DNA of 64,000 bases, from contig NZ_CANMLV010000001.1 in the NCBI RefSeq assembly GCF_947498825.1, forward strand, positions 662,653 through 726,652. The letters are read 5' to 3'. A program made the position numbers and the translations under genes. Each line of letters opens with the position of its first letter. Position 1 is the first letter of the stretch. Below the pieces are notes generated by a model. It was not told the DNA's origin and made no database searches. It was given only the letters and a program-made list of their open reading frames with translations. The stretch is from an uncultured Cedecea sp. (GTDB lineage: Bacteria; Pseudomonadota; Gammaproteobacteria; Enterobacterales; Enterobacteriaceae). Below are positions 48,891 to 56,841 of the stretch, one piece after another.

Positions 48891-49511
48891 ATCATCATCT
48901 CCGGTTTTTATTTCACCGAAGTATTAGCCAGCTTGTTTATTTTTAATATCAGCAAATAATAGATTTGTGAGCATAACTGTTAAAAATGAAATAATTTATG
49001 TTTTTTGTTTCGCATTGCGGAATGGTGGCGGTTATGGGAAGAAAGAGATAATTAATTGAAAAATAAAGATTATTATGTAGATCATTGTTTTAAATAGCGC
49101 CTTTATCCCTCATGCGGACGCGCTATTAGCACCTTTGGGGTTCATCTGTTTAGCCGACAGGTAGCTCTAAAAAAGTGGGGATTCAGGCATGAAAAAATGG
49201 CTCAGGATGAGCAAGATATCGTTTTTGTGAATATAAAAGCGCAGGAACGGTATATCGTCAGTACAGAGAACGATTCAGAACCAAGATTCATCCCGAATGA
49301 AAATAAGCTATTGAAGTAACGTTACCGGGGAATCAATGAATATCGCAGAGAAATGGACAATGCCACCCAAAGCGGGGATTTGACATTGTCACAGTAAGCA
49401 ATTTATTTTGAGGTTCGTCTCGATAAAGCCGTCACGTTGTACCGATTTTTAACGTGTCACAGTATGATGACGCACTCAAAAGCCGGGCGCGGATAAATAA
49501 CGAACGGCGTT
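48891..49511. other. Upstream region of the yiaK-type operon and unassigned DNA before acrZ
   Basis: 48.9-49.05 kb holds the operon promoter. From about 49090 to 49320 a frame is open without an early ATG and ends ...KAQERYIVSTEND...NKLLK; it looks like a fragment but I do not recognise it. The rest, to 49511, shows no gene. Confidence 0.4.
49008..49022. promoter_or_regulatory. IclR-type operator-like palindrome upstream of the yiaK-type gene
   Basis: TTTCGCATTGCGGAA fits TTnCGCAnTGCGnAA, a 15-base imperfect palindrome of the sort bound by IclR-family regulators, about 118 bases before the start codon. Confidence 0.55.
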
Positions 49512-49646
49512 TTATTTTTCCCGGTGACCAATATTAGAGAAAACGTTAAAAACTTCCCCTAATAAATAGATGGATCCCAGGATAACGGTCATCACAACCG
49601 GCACCATAACGGCGGCTAAACCCAAACTCTTCAGTAACTCTATCAT
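49512..49646 (-). CDS. acrZ: Small membrane protein AcrZ (AcrB-associated)
   Basis: 44 residues, GGAGG five bases before [23 protein letters not shown] and GEVFNVFS closely match E. coli AcrZ ([20 protein letters not shown]...GEVFNIFS), a single-helix protein that binds AcrB and alters drug export by AcrAB-TolC. Slightly shorter tail than E. coli (49 aa). Divergent from modE as in E. coli. Confidence 0.92.
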   Translation of the reverse strand: MIELLKSLGLAAVMVPVVMTVILGSIYLLGEVFNVFSNIGHREK

Positions 49647-49771
49647 TGCTGCCTCCAGTAAAAGTGCATCTTATTATTCTATCGTGGGTTGGGATAAATG
49701 TACGATCCTTTTGTGCCATTTGTACACAGATTGACTATAGTAGCCTCCCCTTTCCCTGAAATGGAGAAGTT

Positions 49772-50563
49772 ATGCAAGCTGAAATCCTGTTAACTATGAA
49801 GCTACAACAACGTATCTTCGCCGATCCTCGCCGTATAAGTTTGCTTAAACAGATAAAACAGACCGGCTCCATCAGCCAAGGGGCAAAACTTGCAGGTATT
49901 AGCTATAAAAGTGCCTGGGATGCCATCAATGAGATGAATCAGATAGCTGAACATATTCTGGTGGAACGCGCCACGGGCGGTAAAGGCGGCGGGGGGGCAA
50001 TGGTGACGCATTATGGTGAACGTTTAATTCAGCTCTATGATTTATTAGGGCAAATTCAGCAAAAAGCCTTTGATGTGTTGCAAGATGATTCTTTACCGCT
50101 GGACAGCCTTCTGGCCTCTATTTCTCGTTTTTCTCTACAAACCAGCGCACGCAATCAGTTATTTGGAACCGTGGTTAAACGTCACCATGAGCAAGTCCAG
50201 CAGCAAATTGAGATTTTGTTGACTGACGGTAAAACACGGGTTAAAGCTGCCATTACGCGCCAAAGTGCCGATCGACTGGCATTAAATGAAGGTAAAGAGG
50301 TTCTGGTACTCATCAAAGCCCCCTGGATTGAGCTCACGACCTGTCCTGGGGAACTGACAGATACAGACAACCAGCTGGCAGGCAGGATTACCACCATCGA
50401 ACGCGGACACGAGCAAAGTGAAGCGCTGGTTCAACTGACAGACGGTCAAATACTTTGTGCTACCGTACCCAACAGCCATATACAACAACAGAATCTGAAA
50501 GAAGGTTCTGAGATAACAGCATTTTTTAATGCTGATCGGGTAATTATTGCCACACTATGCTGA
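49772..50563 (+). CDS. modE: Molybdate-responsive transcriptional regulator ModE
   Basis: 263 residues. N-terminal winged helix (RRISLLKQIKQTGSISQGAKLAGISYKSAWDAINEMN, ~20-55), the GGKGGGGAMVTHYGERLIQLY wing, and tandem molybdate-binding Mop domains (SARNQLFGTVVKRH, and ~185-263 with NQLAGRITTIERG). Represses modABC and activates moa when molybdate-bound; candidate sites for both are in this window. Confidence 0.97.
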   Translation: MQAEILLTMKLQQRIFADPRRISLLKQIKQTGSISQGAKLAGISYKSAWDAINEMNQIAEHILVERATGGKGGGGAMVTHYGERLIQLYDLLGQIQQKAFDVLQDDSLPLDSLLASISRFSLQTSARNQLFGTVVKRHHEQVQQQIEILLTDGKTRVKAAITRQSADRLALNEGKEVLVLIKAPWIELTTCPGELTDTDNQLAGRITTIERGHEQSEALVQLTDGQILCATVPNSHIQQQNLKEGSEITAFFNADRVIIATLC

Positions 50564-50639
50564 AAATTTACCAGTGATTGACATTGCGGCTGACAACTCG
50601 TATTTCTGTCACCATTTGCTGCAATAAATGGGATAAGAT

Positions 50640-52112
50640 ATGTCTTCGTTGCATATTTCGCAAGGCACGTTTCACCTGAGCGATACTAAAACTTTTAATC
50701 TTGATAGCCTGACCATTCACGCCGGGGAAAGCTGGGCTTTTGTCGGAGCGAATGGCAGCGGTAAATCCGCCCTTGCCCGGGCGCTTGCGGGTTCTTTACT
50801 GTTACAAAAGGGCGAGCGTAACTGCGATTTTAAGCGCATTGCCCATCTCTCTTTTGAACAACTGCAAAAACTGGTAAGCGATGAGTGGCAGCGTAATAAC
50901 ACCGATATGCTCGGCATCGATGAAGATGATACCGGGCGTACAACAGCGGAAATTATTCAGGATGAAGTAAAAAATATCGAGCGCTGCAATAAACTGGCGG
51001 CGCTGTTTGGTATCAGCCATTTACTGACCCGTCGGTTTAAATATCTCTCTACGGGGGAAACGCGGAAAACATTGTTATGTCAGGCACTCATGTCTGAGCC
51101 AGAGCTGCTTATTCTTGATGAGCCTTTTGACGGCCTGGATGTACAGTCACGCCAACAGCTCTCTCAGTTACTGGCAGAGCTCAGTTCTCAGGGCTATACC
51201 CTGGTACTGGTACTCAATCGTTTTGATGAGATACCGGAATTCATTCAGTATGTTGGCGTCCTCGCTGAGTGCACCTTGACTGAAATCGGTGAAAAACAAT
51301 CTCTGCTGGAACAGGCGCTTATTGCACAGCTGGCACACAGCGAAACTCTGGATGGCCTGGCCCTGCCGCAAGCTGACAATACGGACTCTCGTTATGGGCT
51401 ATCAGCAGACCAGCCGCGAATTATCCTTAACAATGGCGTGGTGGAGTATAACGACAAGCCTATCCTTCATAACCTGTCATGGACGGTCAACCCTGGCGAA
51501 CACTGGCAGATTGTTGGTCCGAACGGTGCAGGTAAATCAACACTACTTAGCCTGGTCACCGGAGATCACCCGCAAGGTTACAGTAACGATTTAACACTAT
51601 TTGGTCGCCGCCGGGGGAGCGGAGAGACTATCTGGGATATTAAAAAACATATTGGCTATGTCAGCAGCAGTCTGCATCTCGATTATCGGGTCAGTACTAC
51701 GGTACGTAATGTTATTCTGTCAGGTTATTTTGATTCAATCGGTATCTATCAGGCTATTTCTGATAGCCAGCAAAAACTTACCCGTGAATGGCTGAATATC
51801 ATAGGCATGGATAATGCCACCGCTGATGCCCCCTTCCACAGCCTTTCCTGGGGACAACAACGCCTGGCTCTGATTGTCCGGGCCTTGGTAAAACATCCTA
51901 CGTTACTGATTCTGGATGAACCATTGCAAGGTCTCGATCCTCTCAATCGCCAACTGATTCGTCGGTTTGTCGATATACTGATAGGGGAAGGAACAACGCA
52001 ATTGCTGTTTGTCTCTCACCACGCTGAAGATGCACCTGACTGCATTACTCATCGACTGACATTTGTTCCGGACGAAGATAAATACCGCTACCAAATAGAG
52101 CGTCTGGCGTAA
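50640..52112 (+). CDS. modF: ModF, ABC-type ATPase with two nucleotide-binding domains
   Basis: 490 residues. First domain FVGANGSGKSALARAL, LSTGETRKTLLCQAL, LLILDEPFDGLD; second domain [44 protein letters not shown]. Soluble protein of uncertain role (formerly PhrA), encoded next to modE as in E. coli. No transmembrane partner encoded nearby. Confidence 0.95.
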   Translation: MSSLHISQGTFHLSDTKTFNLDSLTIHAGESWAFVGANGSGKSALARALAGSLLLQKGERNCDFKRIAHLSFEQLQKLVSDEWQRNNTDMLGIDEDDTGRTTAEIIQDEVKNIERCNKLAALFGISHLLTRRFKYLSTGETRKTLLCQALMSEPELLILDEPFDGLDVQSRQQLSQLLAELSSQGYTLVLVLNRFDEIPEFIQYVGVLAECTLTEIGEKQSLLEQALIAQLAHSETLDGLALPQADNTDSRYGLSADQPRIILNNGVVEYNDKPILHNLSWTVNPGEHWQIVGPNGAGKSTLLSLVTGDHPQGYSNDLTLFGRRRGSGETIWDIKKHIGYVSSSLHLDYRVSTTVRNVILSGYFDSIGIYQAISDSQQKLTREWLNIIGMDNATADAPFHSLSWGQQRLALIVRALVKHPTLLILDEPLQGLDPLNRQLIRRFVDILIGEGTTQLLFVSHHAEDAPDCITHRLTFVPDEDKYRYQIERLA

Positions 52113-52118
52113 TCAGAT

Positions 52119-52150
52119 AGCCCGACTGACGCAGTCGGGCTCTACTTTTT
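52119..52150 (+). terminator. Terminator of modF
   Basis: Ten-bp perfect stem AGCCCGACTG / CAGTCGGGCT with a three-base loop (ACG), followed by CTACTTTTT. Confidence 0.9.
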
Positions 52151-52310
52151 AAAAGATAATCCCGGCATCGTTTTTCCGTGAACGAAATAACCTCCTTACC
52201 AGAACAGTCAATCAGGTATTTTTGCTGTCTGTTCCGCACATCCATTCGTTCTGGAAGCAGCCATACACCATGCTTACCGCCTTGGCGTCGCTGCTTAACC
52301 CCCCCGTAAA

Positions 52311-52580
52311 GTCGGCCATGCTGCATCAATGGTGGGAATAATCGTCATTGGCACACTTGTCGCCACTTATATGCATTTATCTACAACACCTGAAATAACG
52401 GCAGGCAATACCGTTATTAAGTTTCAAACCAATGTTGTCGATAAACTTATGCCGGCTTTTCTTCCCCTTCTATACACCCTCACTATGTATGGGTTAGTAC
52501 GCCGTGGCTGGAGCCCTTTGCAGCTCACAGGACTCACCGTTGTATTGGGGATTACTGGAATGTTTTGTCACTTCCTGTAG
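52311..52580 (+). pseudogene. C-terminal fragment of a mannose-family PTS IID component (AgaD-like)
   Basis: The frame gives MVGIIVIGTLVATYMHLST, then a later MPAFLPLLYTLTMYGLVRRG and WSPLQLTGLTVVLGITGMF: the last ~85 residues of a mannose/fructose/sorbose-family IID membrane protein. The first two thirds are missing, with a stop just upstream of a seven-C run. IIB and IIC genes are absent. Remnant of an N-acetylgalactosamine-type PTS. Confidence 0.8.
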
Positions 52581-52610
52581 TCAAAAATATAATAAATCAG
52601 GGAAAACAAT

Positions 52611-53045
52611 ATGATAAGTATCATTCTTAGTGGTCACGGTGGATTTGCCACTGGGTTAGAAAAAGCAATGAGACAAATAGTCGGCGATCAGCCGCAAGTT
52701 ATCGCCATCGATTTTACTGAGAACACCTCTCCCGACCAGCTAAACGCTAAGTTTAAACGGGCATTAGCCGAGCTGGATGAGAGCAATGGGCTGATTTTTT
52801 TGACTGATTTGCTTGGAGGCACCCCCTTCCGTTTGGCCTCTGTTCTGGCACTAGAGAAAGAAAATCGGGAAGTGATGACCGGTATAAACTTACAACTTTT
52901 GCTGGAACTGGTATTGGATCAGGAGGGGGTAAATAACCAGACATTTCGACAAAAAGCGCTGGAATGTGGTCACCGGGGATTAACCAGTCTGACAGATGAA
53001 ATGAAACGTTATCATACAGCTACAGATGATAAGGACGAAATATGA
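52611..53045 (+). CDS. PTS IIA component, mannose family (AgaF-like)
   Basis: 144 residues. EIIA-Man fold: MISIILSGHGGFATGLEKAM with the phosphoryl-accepting His9, then LIFLTDLLGGTPFRLASVLA. Appears intact although its partners (IID fragment upstream, AgaS-like fragment downstream) are broken and IIB/IIC are missing. Probably an orphan of a decaying aga operon; could still accept phosphate from HPr. Confidence 0.82.
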   Translation: MISIILSGHGGFATGLEKAMRQIVGDQPQVIAIDFTENTSPDQLNAKFKRALAELDESNGLIFLTDLLGGTPFRLASVLALEKENREVMTGINLQLLLELVLDQEGVNNQTFRQKALECGHRGLTSLTDEMKRYHTATDDKDEI

Positions 53046-53237
53046 ACGTAATGGATCCCGTCACTGTTTCAAGCTCATTTTGCTGAAGCAAAAAAGGAGC
53101 GCCAACAACCTGAATTCTGGCTCCAGGCTCTAAAAAATATTGAAATCCTGTGCCAAAGGATAGATAGCGGCGGACTACAAGGCATCGCGCGGGAGTCAGT
53201 CCTGGAAAGGCCAGGACAATGGCAGAGAGTAAAGTAA
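53042..53237 (+). pseudogene. Internally deleted remnant of agaS (sugar isomerase domain protein)
   Basis: ATG overlaps the IIA stop (ATGA) but the frame soon shifts. The main frame reads HFAEAKKERQQPEFWLQALK then NIEILCQRI, like the N-terminus of AgaS. It jumps directly to SGGLQGIARESVLE, the SGGLxGxAxESAL motif from the middle of AgaS. About half of the protein is missing between and the end is lost. Confidence 0.7.
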
Positions 53238-53388
53238 CCGTTTGGGGAACCGACAATGCGCAAAGGTTGATGAAGGGTCAGCTGCTGTAACTTCATTTGC
53301 TTATAAACAATGCAAATCTTATAATAATTCCTTTAAATTCATCAATAAAGAGTCTATTTACTCCTCATCTGACACAGATATATTTTTT

Positions 53389-53404
53389 GTGTAAACGATA
53401 CCAC
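53389..53404. promoter_or_regulatory. External GalR operator of galE
   Basis: GTGTAAACGATACCAC differs by one base from E. coli gal OE (GTGTAAACGATTCCAC). The extended -10 TGCTATATT follows at 53442-53450. A CRP-like TCACA lies between them but the full site is degenerate. Confidence 0.88.
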
Positions 53405-53483
53405 CTCTTAGTAAGTGGTCACATTTCCCTCACATTACTTGTGCTATATTTAAATAAAGCAGAGACTGTCTGGAGAGTTCAAC

Positions 53484-54500
53484 ATGCAAGTTTTAGTTAC
53501 CGGCGGTAGCGGTTACATCGGCAGTCATACCTGTGTACAACTACTCCAAAGCGGACATGACGTTATTATTCTGGATAACTTGTGTAACAGTAAGCGAAGC
53601 GTCATTACAACGATTGAAACACTCGGTGGCAAACATCCAACCTTCATCCATGGCGATATTCGCGATGGTGCCCTGTTGGCTGAAATTTTCCACGAACACC
53701 GTATTGATGCAGTGATTCATTTTGCCGGCCTGAAAGCTGTCGGTGAGTCCGTCAGCAAACCACTCGATTACTACGAAAACAATGTCACAGGAACATTGTC
53801 TCTGCTCTCTGCGATGCGAGCGGCGAACGTGACGAATTTTATTTTTAGCTCTTCTGCTACCGTTTATGGCGATCAGCCTAATATTCCTTATGTCGAAAGT
53901 TTTCCCACCGGTACTCCTGCCAGTCCTTATGGCCGTAGCAAGCTGATGGTGGAACAAATTCTGACTGACTTACAACGCGCTCAGCCAGACTGGAGCGTTT
54001 CCCTGCTGCGTTACTTCAATCCGGTCGGAGCCCACCCATCTGGGGATATGGGTGAAGATCCTCAGGGGATTCCAAATAATCTGATGCCGTATATTGCTCA
54101 GGTTGCCGTTGGCCGTCGTGACTCACTGGCAATATTTGGTAATGACTATCCCACCAAGGATGGCACTGGAGTACGCGATTATATTCATGTTTTAGACCTT
54201 GCCGACGGGCACATTGCCGCGATGGAAACCTTGAGCGGCAAACCCGGAGTACATATTTATAATCTGGGCGCAGGTGTCGGCCATAGTGTTCTGGACGTCG
54301 TTAATGCGTTTAGTCAGGCCTGCGGAAAACCGGTGAACTATCATTTTGCACCACGCCGTGAAGGCGATTTACCGGCTTACTGGGCTGATGCCACAAAAGC
54401 AGATAAAGATCTCAACTGGCGGGTTAGCCGTAGTCTGCAAGAGATGGCTGACGATACTTGGCGCTGGCAATCACGGCATCCAGAAGGTTATCCGGATTAA
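53484..54500 (+). CDS. galE: UDP-glucose 4-epimerase GalE
   Basis: 338 residues, GGAG before ATG. Extended SDR fold: GGSGYIGSHT NAD-binding loop, catalytic Ser in SSSATVYG and YxxxK (PYGRSKLMVEQ), RYFNPVGAHPSGDMGEDP. Interconverts UDP-glucose and UDP-galactose for surface polysaccharides and galactose use. galT and galK no longer follow, so its main role here may be supplying UDP-galactose (inference). Confidence 0.97.
   Translation: MQVLVTGGSGYIGSHTCVQLLQSGHDVIILDNLCNSKRSVITTIETLGGKHPTFIHGDIRDGALLAEIFHEHRIDAVIHFAGLKAVGESVSKPLDYYENNVTGTLSLLSAMRAANVTNFIFSSSATVYGDQPNIPYVESFPTGTPASPYGRSKLMVEQILTDLQRAQPDWSVSLLRYFNPVGAHPSGDMGEDPQGIPNNLMPYIAQVAVGRRDSLAIFGNDYPTKDGTGVRDYIHVLDLADGHIAAMETLSGKPGVHIYNLGAGVGHSVLDVVNAFSQACGKPVNYHFAPRREGDLPAYWADATKADKDLNWRVSRSLQEMADDTWRWQSRHPEGYPD
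53502..53517. promoter_or_regulatory. Internal GalR/GalS operator inside galE
   Basis: GCGGTAGCGGTTACAT within codons 7-12 corresponds to E. coli gal OI (GTGGTAGCGGTTACAT), one mismatch. Paired with the external site 113 bases upstream, the spacing used for repression looping in E. coli. Confidence 0.75.
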
Positions 54501-54549
54501 AAAACGATACGGATACTGCCCAAGACCGTAAATAACCTACACCGACTAA

Positions 54550-54569
54550 GCGCCCCAGGTAAGGGGCGC
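54550..54569 (+). terminator. Hairpin downstream of galE
   Basis: GCGCCCC-AGGTAA-GGGGCGC, a seven-bp GC stem, about 50 bases after the galE stop, without a U-tract. Possible terminator or barrier in the region where galT has been lost. Confidence 0.5.
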
Positions 54570-54625
54570 AAGATGTTACTTCTGCAGCCCAACTCCCCGT
54601 ACGTTTTTTCTACTCTGTATTTATA

Positions 54626-54732
54626 TGACAGGGGGGGTGGTGACTACATGAAAGAGGATGAAATTTGTACCCCTATTAAAAATATTTTCTCTGTTTGCCG
54701 GACAATTCAAGGAGCCAGTGAATGTTAAATGA
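54626..54732 (+). pseudogene. galK: 3' fossil of galactokinase galK
   Basis: Just before galM one frame gives EICTPIKNIFSVCRTIQGAS then EC-stop, which aligns with the E. coli GalK end ([22 protein letters not shown]). In another frame, MTGG at 54626 onwards recalls the GalK motif RMTGGGFGG, with indels in a seven-G run. The stop overlaps the galM ATG exactly as in E. coli galK-galM. The rest of galK and all of galT are gone. Confidence 0.75.
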
Positions 54733-55768
54733 AGCCATACGTCTTGCCCCAGATGGTCAGCCTTTCAATGTAATAACACTTCGCAATACTCATGGTATGA
54801 CGGTCTCAGTGATGGATTGGGGCGCAACCCTGCTCTCCTGCCAGGTTTTGATGAAAGACGGCAGTGTACGAGAAACGCTGTTAGGCAGCCCTTCTCCCGC
54901 TGATTATCCGCACCAGCAGGCTTATTTAGGAGCAAGCGTCGGCCGTTACGCTAACCGCATTGCTAACAGCCAGATATCACTCGGGGATGAGATAATTCAT
55001 CTTTCTGCCAGTCAGCCCCCTCATCAGCTTCATGGTGGAATTGAAGGATTTGATAAACGTCGCTGGTCACTGATATCACACAATGAACATGAAGCGATTT
55101 ATCACCTGACTTCTCCTGAAGGCGATCAGGGTTTTCCTGGTACATTGCAGGTTACCGCACAATTTGTGCTGAAAGAAGATAACCGTATCAGTATCCAGTA
55201 TCGCGCCACGGTGGATAAACCTTGCCCGGTAAGTCTGACCAATCATGCCTATTTTAATCTGGACAGCCAGCACCATGATGTTCGCCAGCATCGTTTACAG
55301 ATTTTTGCCGACGACTACTTGCCCGTTGACAGTCAGGGGATCCCGACGGGTGAGGGAAAACTAAAGCCAGTTGACGGAACATCCTTTGATTTCCGTAACG
55401 CAAAAACCATTGTCAGGGACTTTTTACAGGATGCCGACCAACAGGCGGTAAAAGGCTACGACCATAGTTTCTTATTACAAACAAAAGGCAATCTTGAACA
55501 GGCCGCCGCAAAAGTCTGGTCTGCTGATAACCTGTTACAAATGACGGTCTACACTACCGCCCCCGCATTGCAATTCTATAGCGGTAACTATCTGGAAGGT
55601 ACCAAGGCCAGAGATAAAACCCATTATCGCGCCTATGATGGCCTGGCACTGGAAAGTGAGCATTTACCCGACAGCCCTAATCATCCGGAATGGCCGCAGC
55701 CGGATTGCTGGTTACTGCCGGGCGAAGAGTACGTCAGTATTACAGAGTATCAATTTCAGTCGCTCTAG
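54722..55768 (+). CDS. galM: Aldose 1-epimerase GalM (mutarotase)
   Basis: 348 residues, AAGGAG before ATG. Beta-sandwich mutarotase: GASVGRYANRIANSQ, HQLHGGIEGFDKRRW with catalytic His, LTNHAYFNLDS, GYDHSFLL, and LALESEHLPDSPNHPEWP with catalytic Glu. Interconverts alpha and beta anomers of galactose and glucose. Confidence 0.96.
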   Translation: MLNEAIRLAPDGQPFNVITLRNTHGMTVSVMDWGATLLSCQVLMKDGSVRETLLGSPSPADYPHQQAYLGASVGRYANRIANSQISLGDEIIHLSASQPPHQLHGGIEGFDKRRWSLISHNEHEAIYHLTSPEGDQGFPGTLQVTAQFVLKEDNRISIQYRATVDKPCPVSLTNHAYFNLDSQHHDVRQHRLQIFADDYLPVDSQGIPTGEGKLKPVDGTSFDFRNAKTIVRDFLQDADQQAVKGYDHSFLLQTKGNLEQAAAKVWSADNLLQMTVYTTAPALQFYSGNYLEGTKARDKTHYRAYDGLALESEHLPDSPNHPEWPQPDCWLLPGEEYVSITEYQFQSL

Positions 55769-55989
55769 TATTTTTCAGCAGATAAATACGCGTATTTTTT
55801 CGCCGAAATGCTGTTTTTACCACCAGAGTAAGCTAAAAATAGATTATCCCTTAATAACGGTCTTACGCTCAGGCCGCTTTTTAGCTATGTTATAGGGTAA
55901 ATAATTTCGTCTTGCTGGCGTGCGCGTCTGCCAGTCAGTAAGACCAAAAGAATTGTTATTCTTTATCTCAAGCTCAATAGGAGTTGATT

Positions 55990-56742
55990 ATGGCTGTAAC
56001 TAAGCTGGTTCTGGTTCGTCACGGTGAAAGTCAGTGGAACAACGAAAACCGCTTTACCGGTTGGTATGACGTTGATCTGTCTGAAAAAGGACAAACCGAA
56101 GCTAAAGCTGCTGGTCAGTTGCTGAAAGACGAAGGCTACTCTTTCGATTTTGCTTACACTTCAGTGCTGAAACGTGCCATCCACACGTTATGGAATATTC
56201 TTGATGAGCTGGATCAGGCTTGGTTGCCAGTTGAGAAGTCCTGGAAGCTGAACGAGCGTCATTACGGTGCTCTGCAAGGTCTTAACAAAGCTGAAACCGC
56301 TGAAAAATACGGTGACGAGCAGGTTAAACAGTGGCGTCGTGGTTTCGCAATCACTCCTCCGGCACTGGATAAAGATGACGAGCGTTTCCCGGGACACGAT
56401 CCGCGTTATGCTTCACTGACTGATGCAGAGCTGCCAACGACTGAGAGCCTGGCACTGACCATCGAACGCGTTATCCCATTCTGGAATGAGTCTATCCTGC
56501 CACGTATGCAATCTGGTGAGCGCGTTATCGTTGCTGCTCACGGTAACTCCCTGCGTGCCCTGGTGAAATACCTGGATAACCTGAGCGAAGATGAAATTCT
56601 CGAGCTGAATATCCCAACTGGCGTACCTTTGGTTTATGAGTTTGATGAAAACTTCAAACCTCTGAAACGTTACTACCTGGGTAATGCTGATGAAATCGCA
56701 GCAAAAGCAGCCGCAGTAGCCAACCAGGGTAAAGCGAAGTAA
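55990..56742 (+). CDS. gpmA: 2,3-bisphosphoglycerate-dependent phosphoglycerate mutase GpmA
   Basis: 250 residues from ATG 55990, six bases after [25 protein letters not shown] with the phospho-accepting His, [18 protein letters not shown], and [18 protein letters not shown]. Glycolytic conversion of 3- to 2-phosphoglycerate. Codon choice looks biased as in highly expressed genes. Confidence 0.98.
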   Translation: MAVTKLVLVRHGESQWNNENRFTGWYDVDLSEKGQTEAKAAGQLLKDEGYSFDFAYTSVLKRAIHTLWNILDELDQAWLPVEKSWKLNERHYGALQGLNKAETAEKYGDEQVKQWRRGFAITPPALDKDDERFPGHDPRYASLTDAELPTTESLALTIERVIPFWNESILPRMQSGERVIVAAHGNSLRALVKYLDNLSEDEILELNIPTGVPLVYEFDENFKPLKRYYLGNADEIAAKAAAVANQGKAK

Positions 56743-56801
56743 TTCGTTTTCCTGTCTCAGCGAGTAACGTGCTCGCCTGAGTCTTGCTCCTGATACGGAC
56801 T

Positions 56802-56838
56802 AAAAACACCTGATGCAGCCTGTCAGGTGTTTTTTTTT
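56802..56838 (+). terminator. Terminator of gpmA
   Basis: AACACCTGA / TCAGGTGTT stem followed by eight or more T residues; also close to the 3' end of the convergent SulP gene. Confidence 0.93.
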
Positions 56839-56841
56839 GCC

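Noticed and set aside
52045..52329. Minus-strand 94-codon frame between modF and the IID fragment
   Set aside because: It runs through the modF terminator and the end of modF, lacks a recognisable family, and is best explained as a chance frame.
53411..53437. A full CRP site upstream of galE
   Set aside because: One TCACA half-site is clear but the partner half does not fit at normal spacing, so it is only mentioned with the GalR operator.
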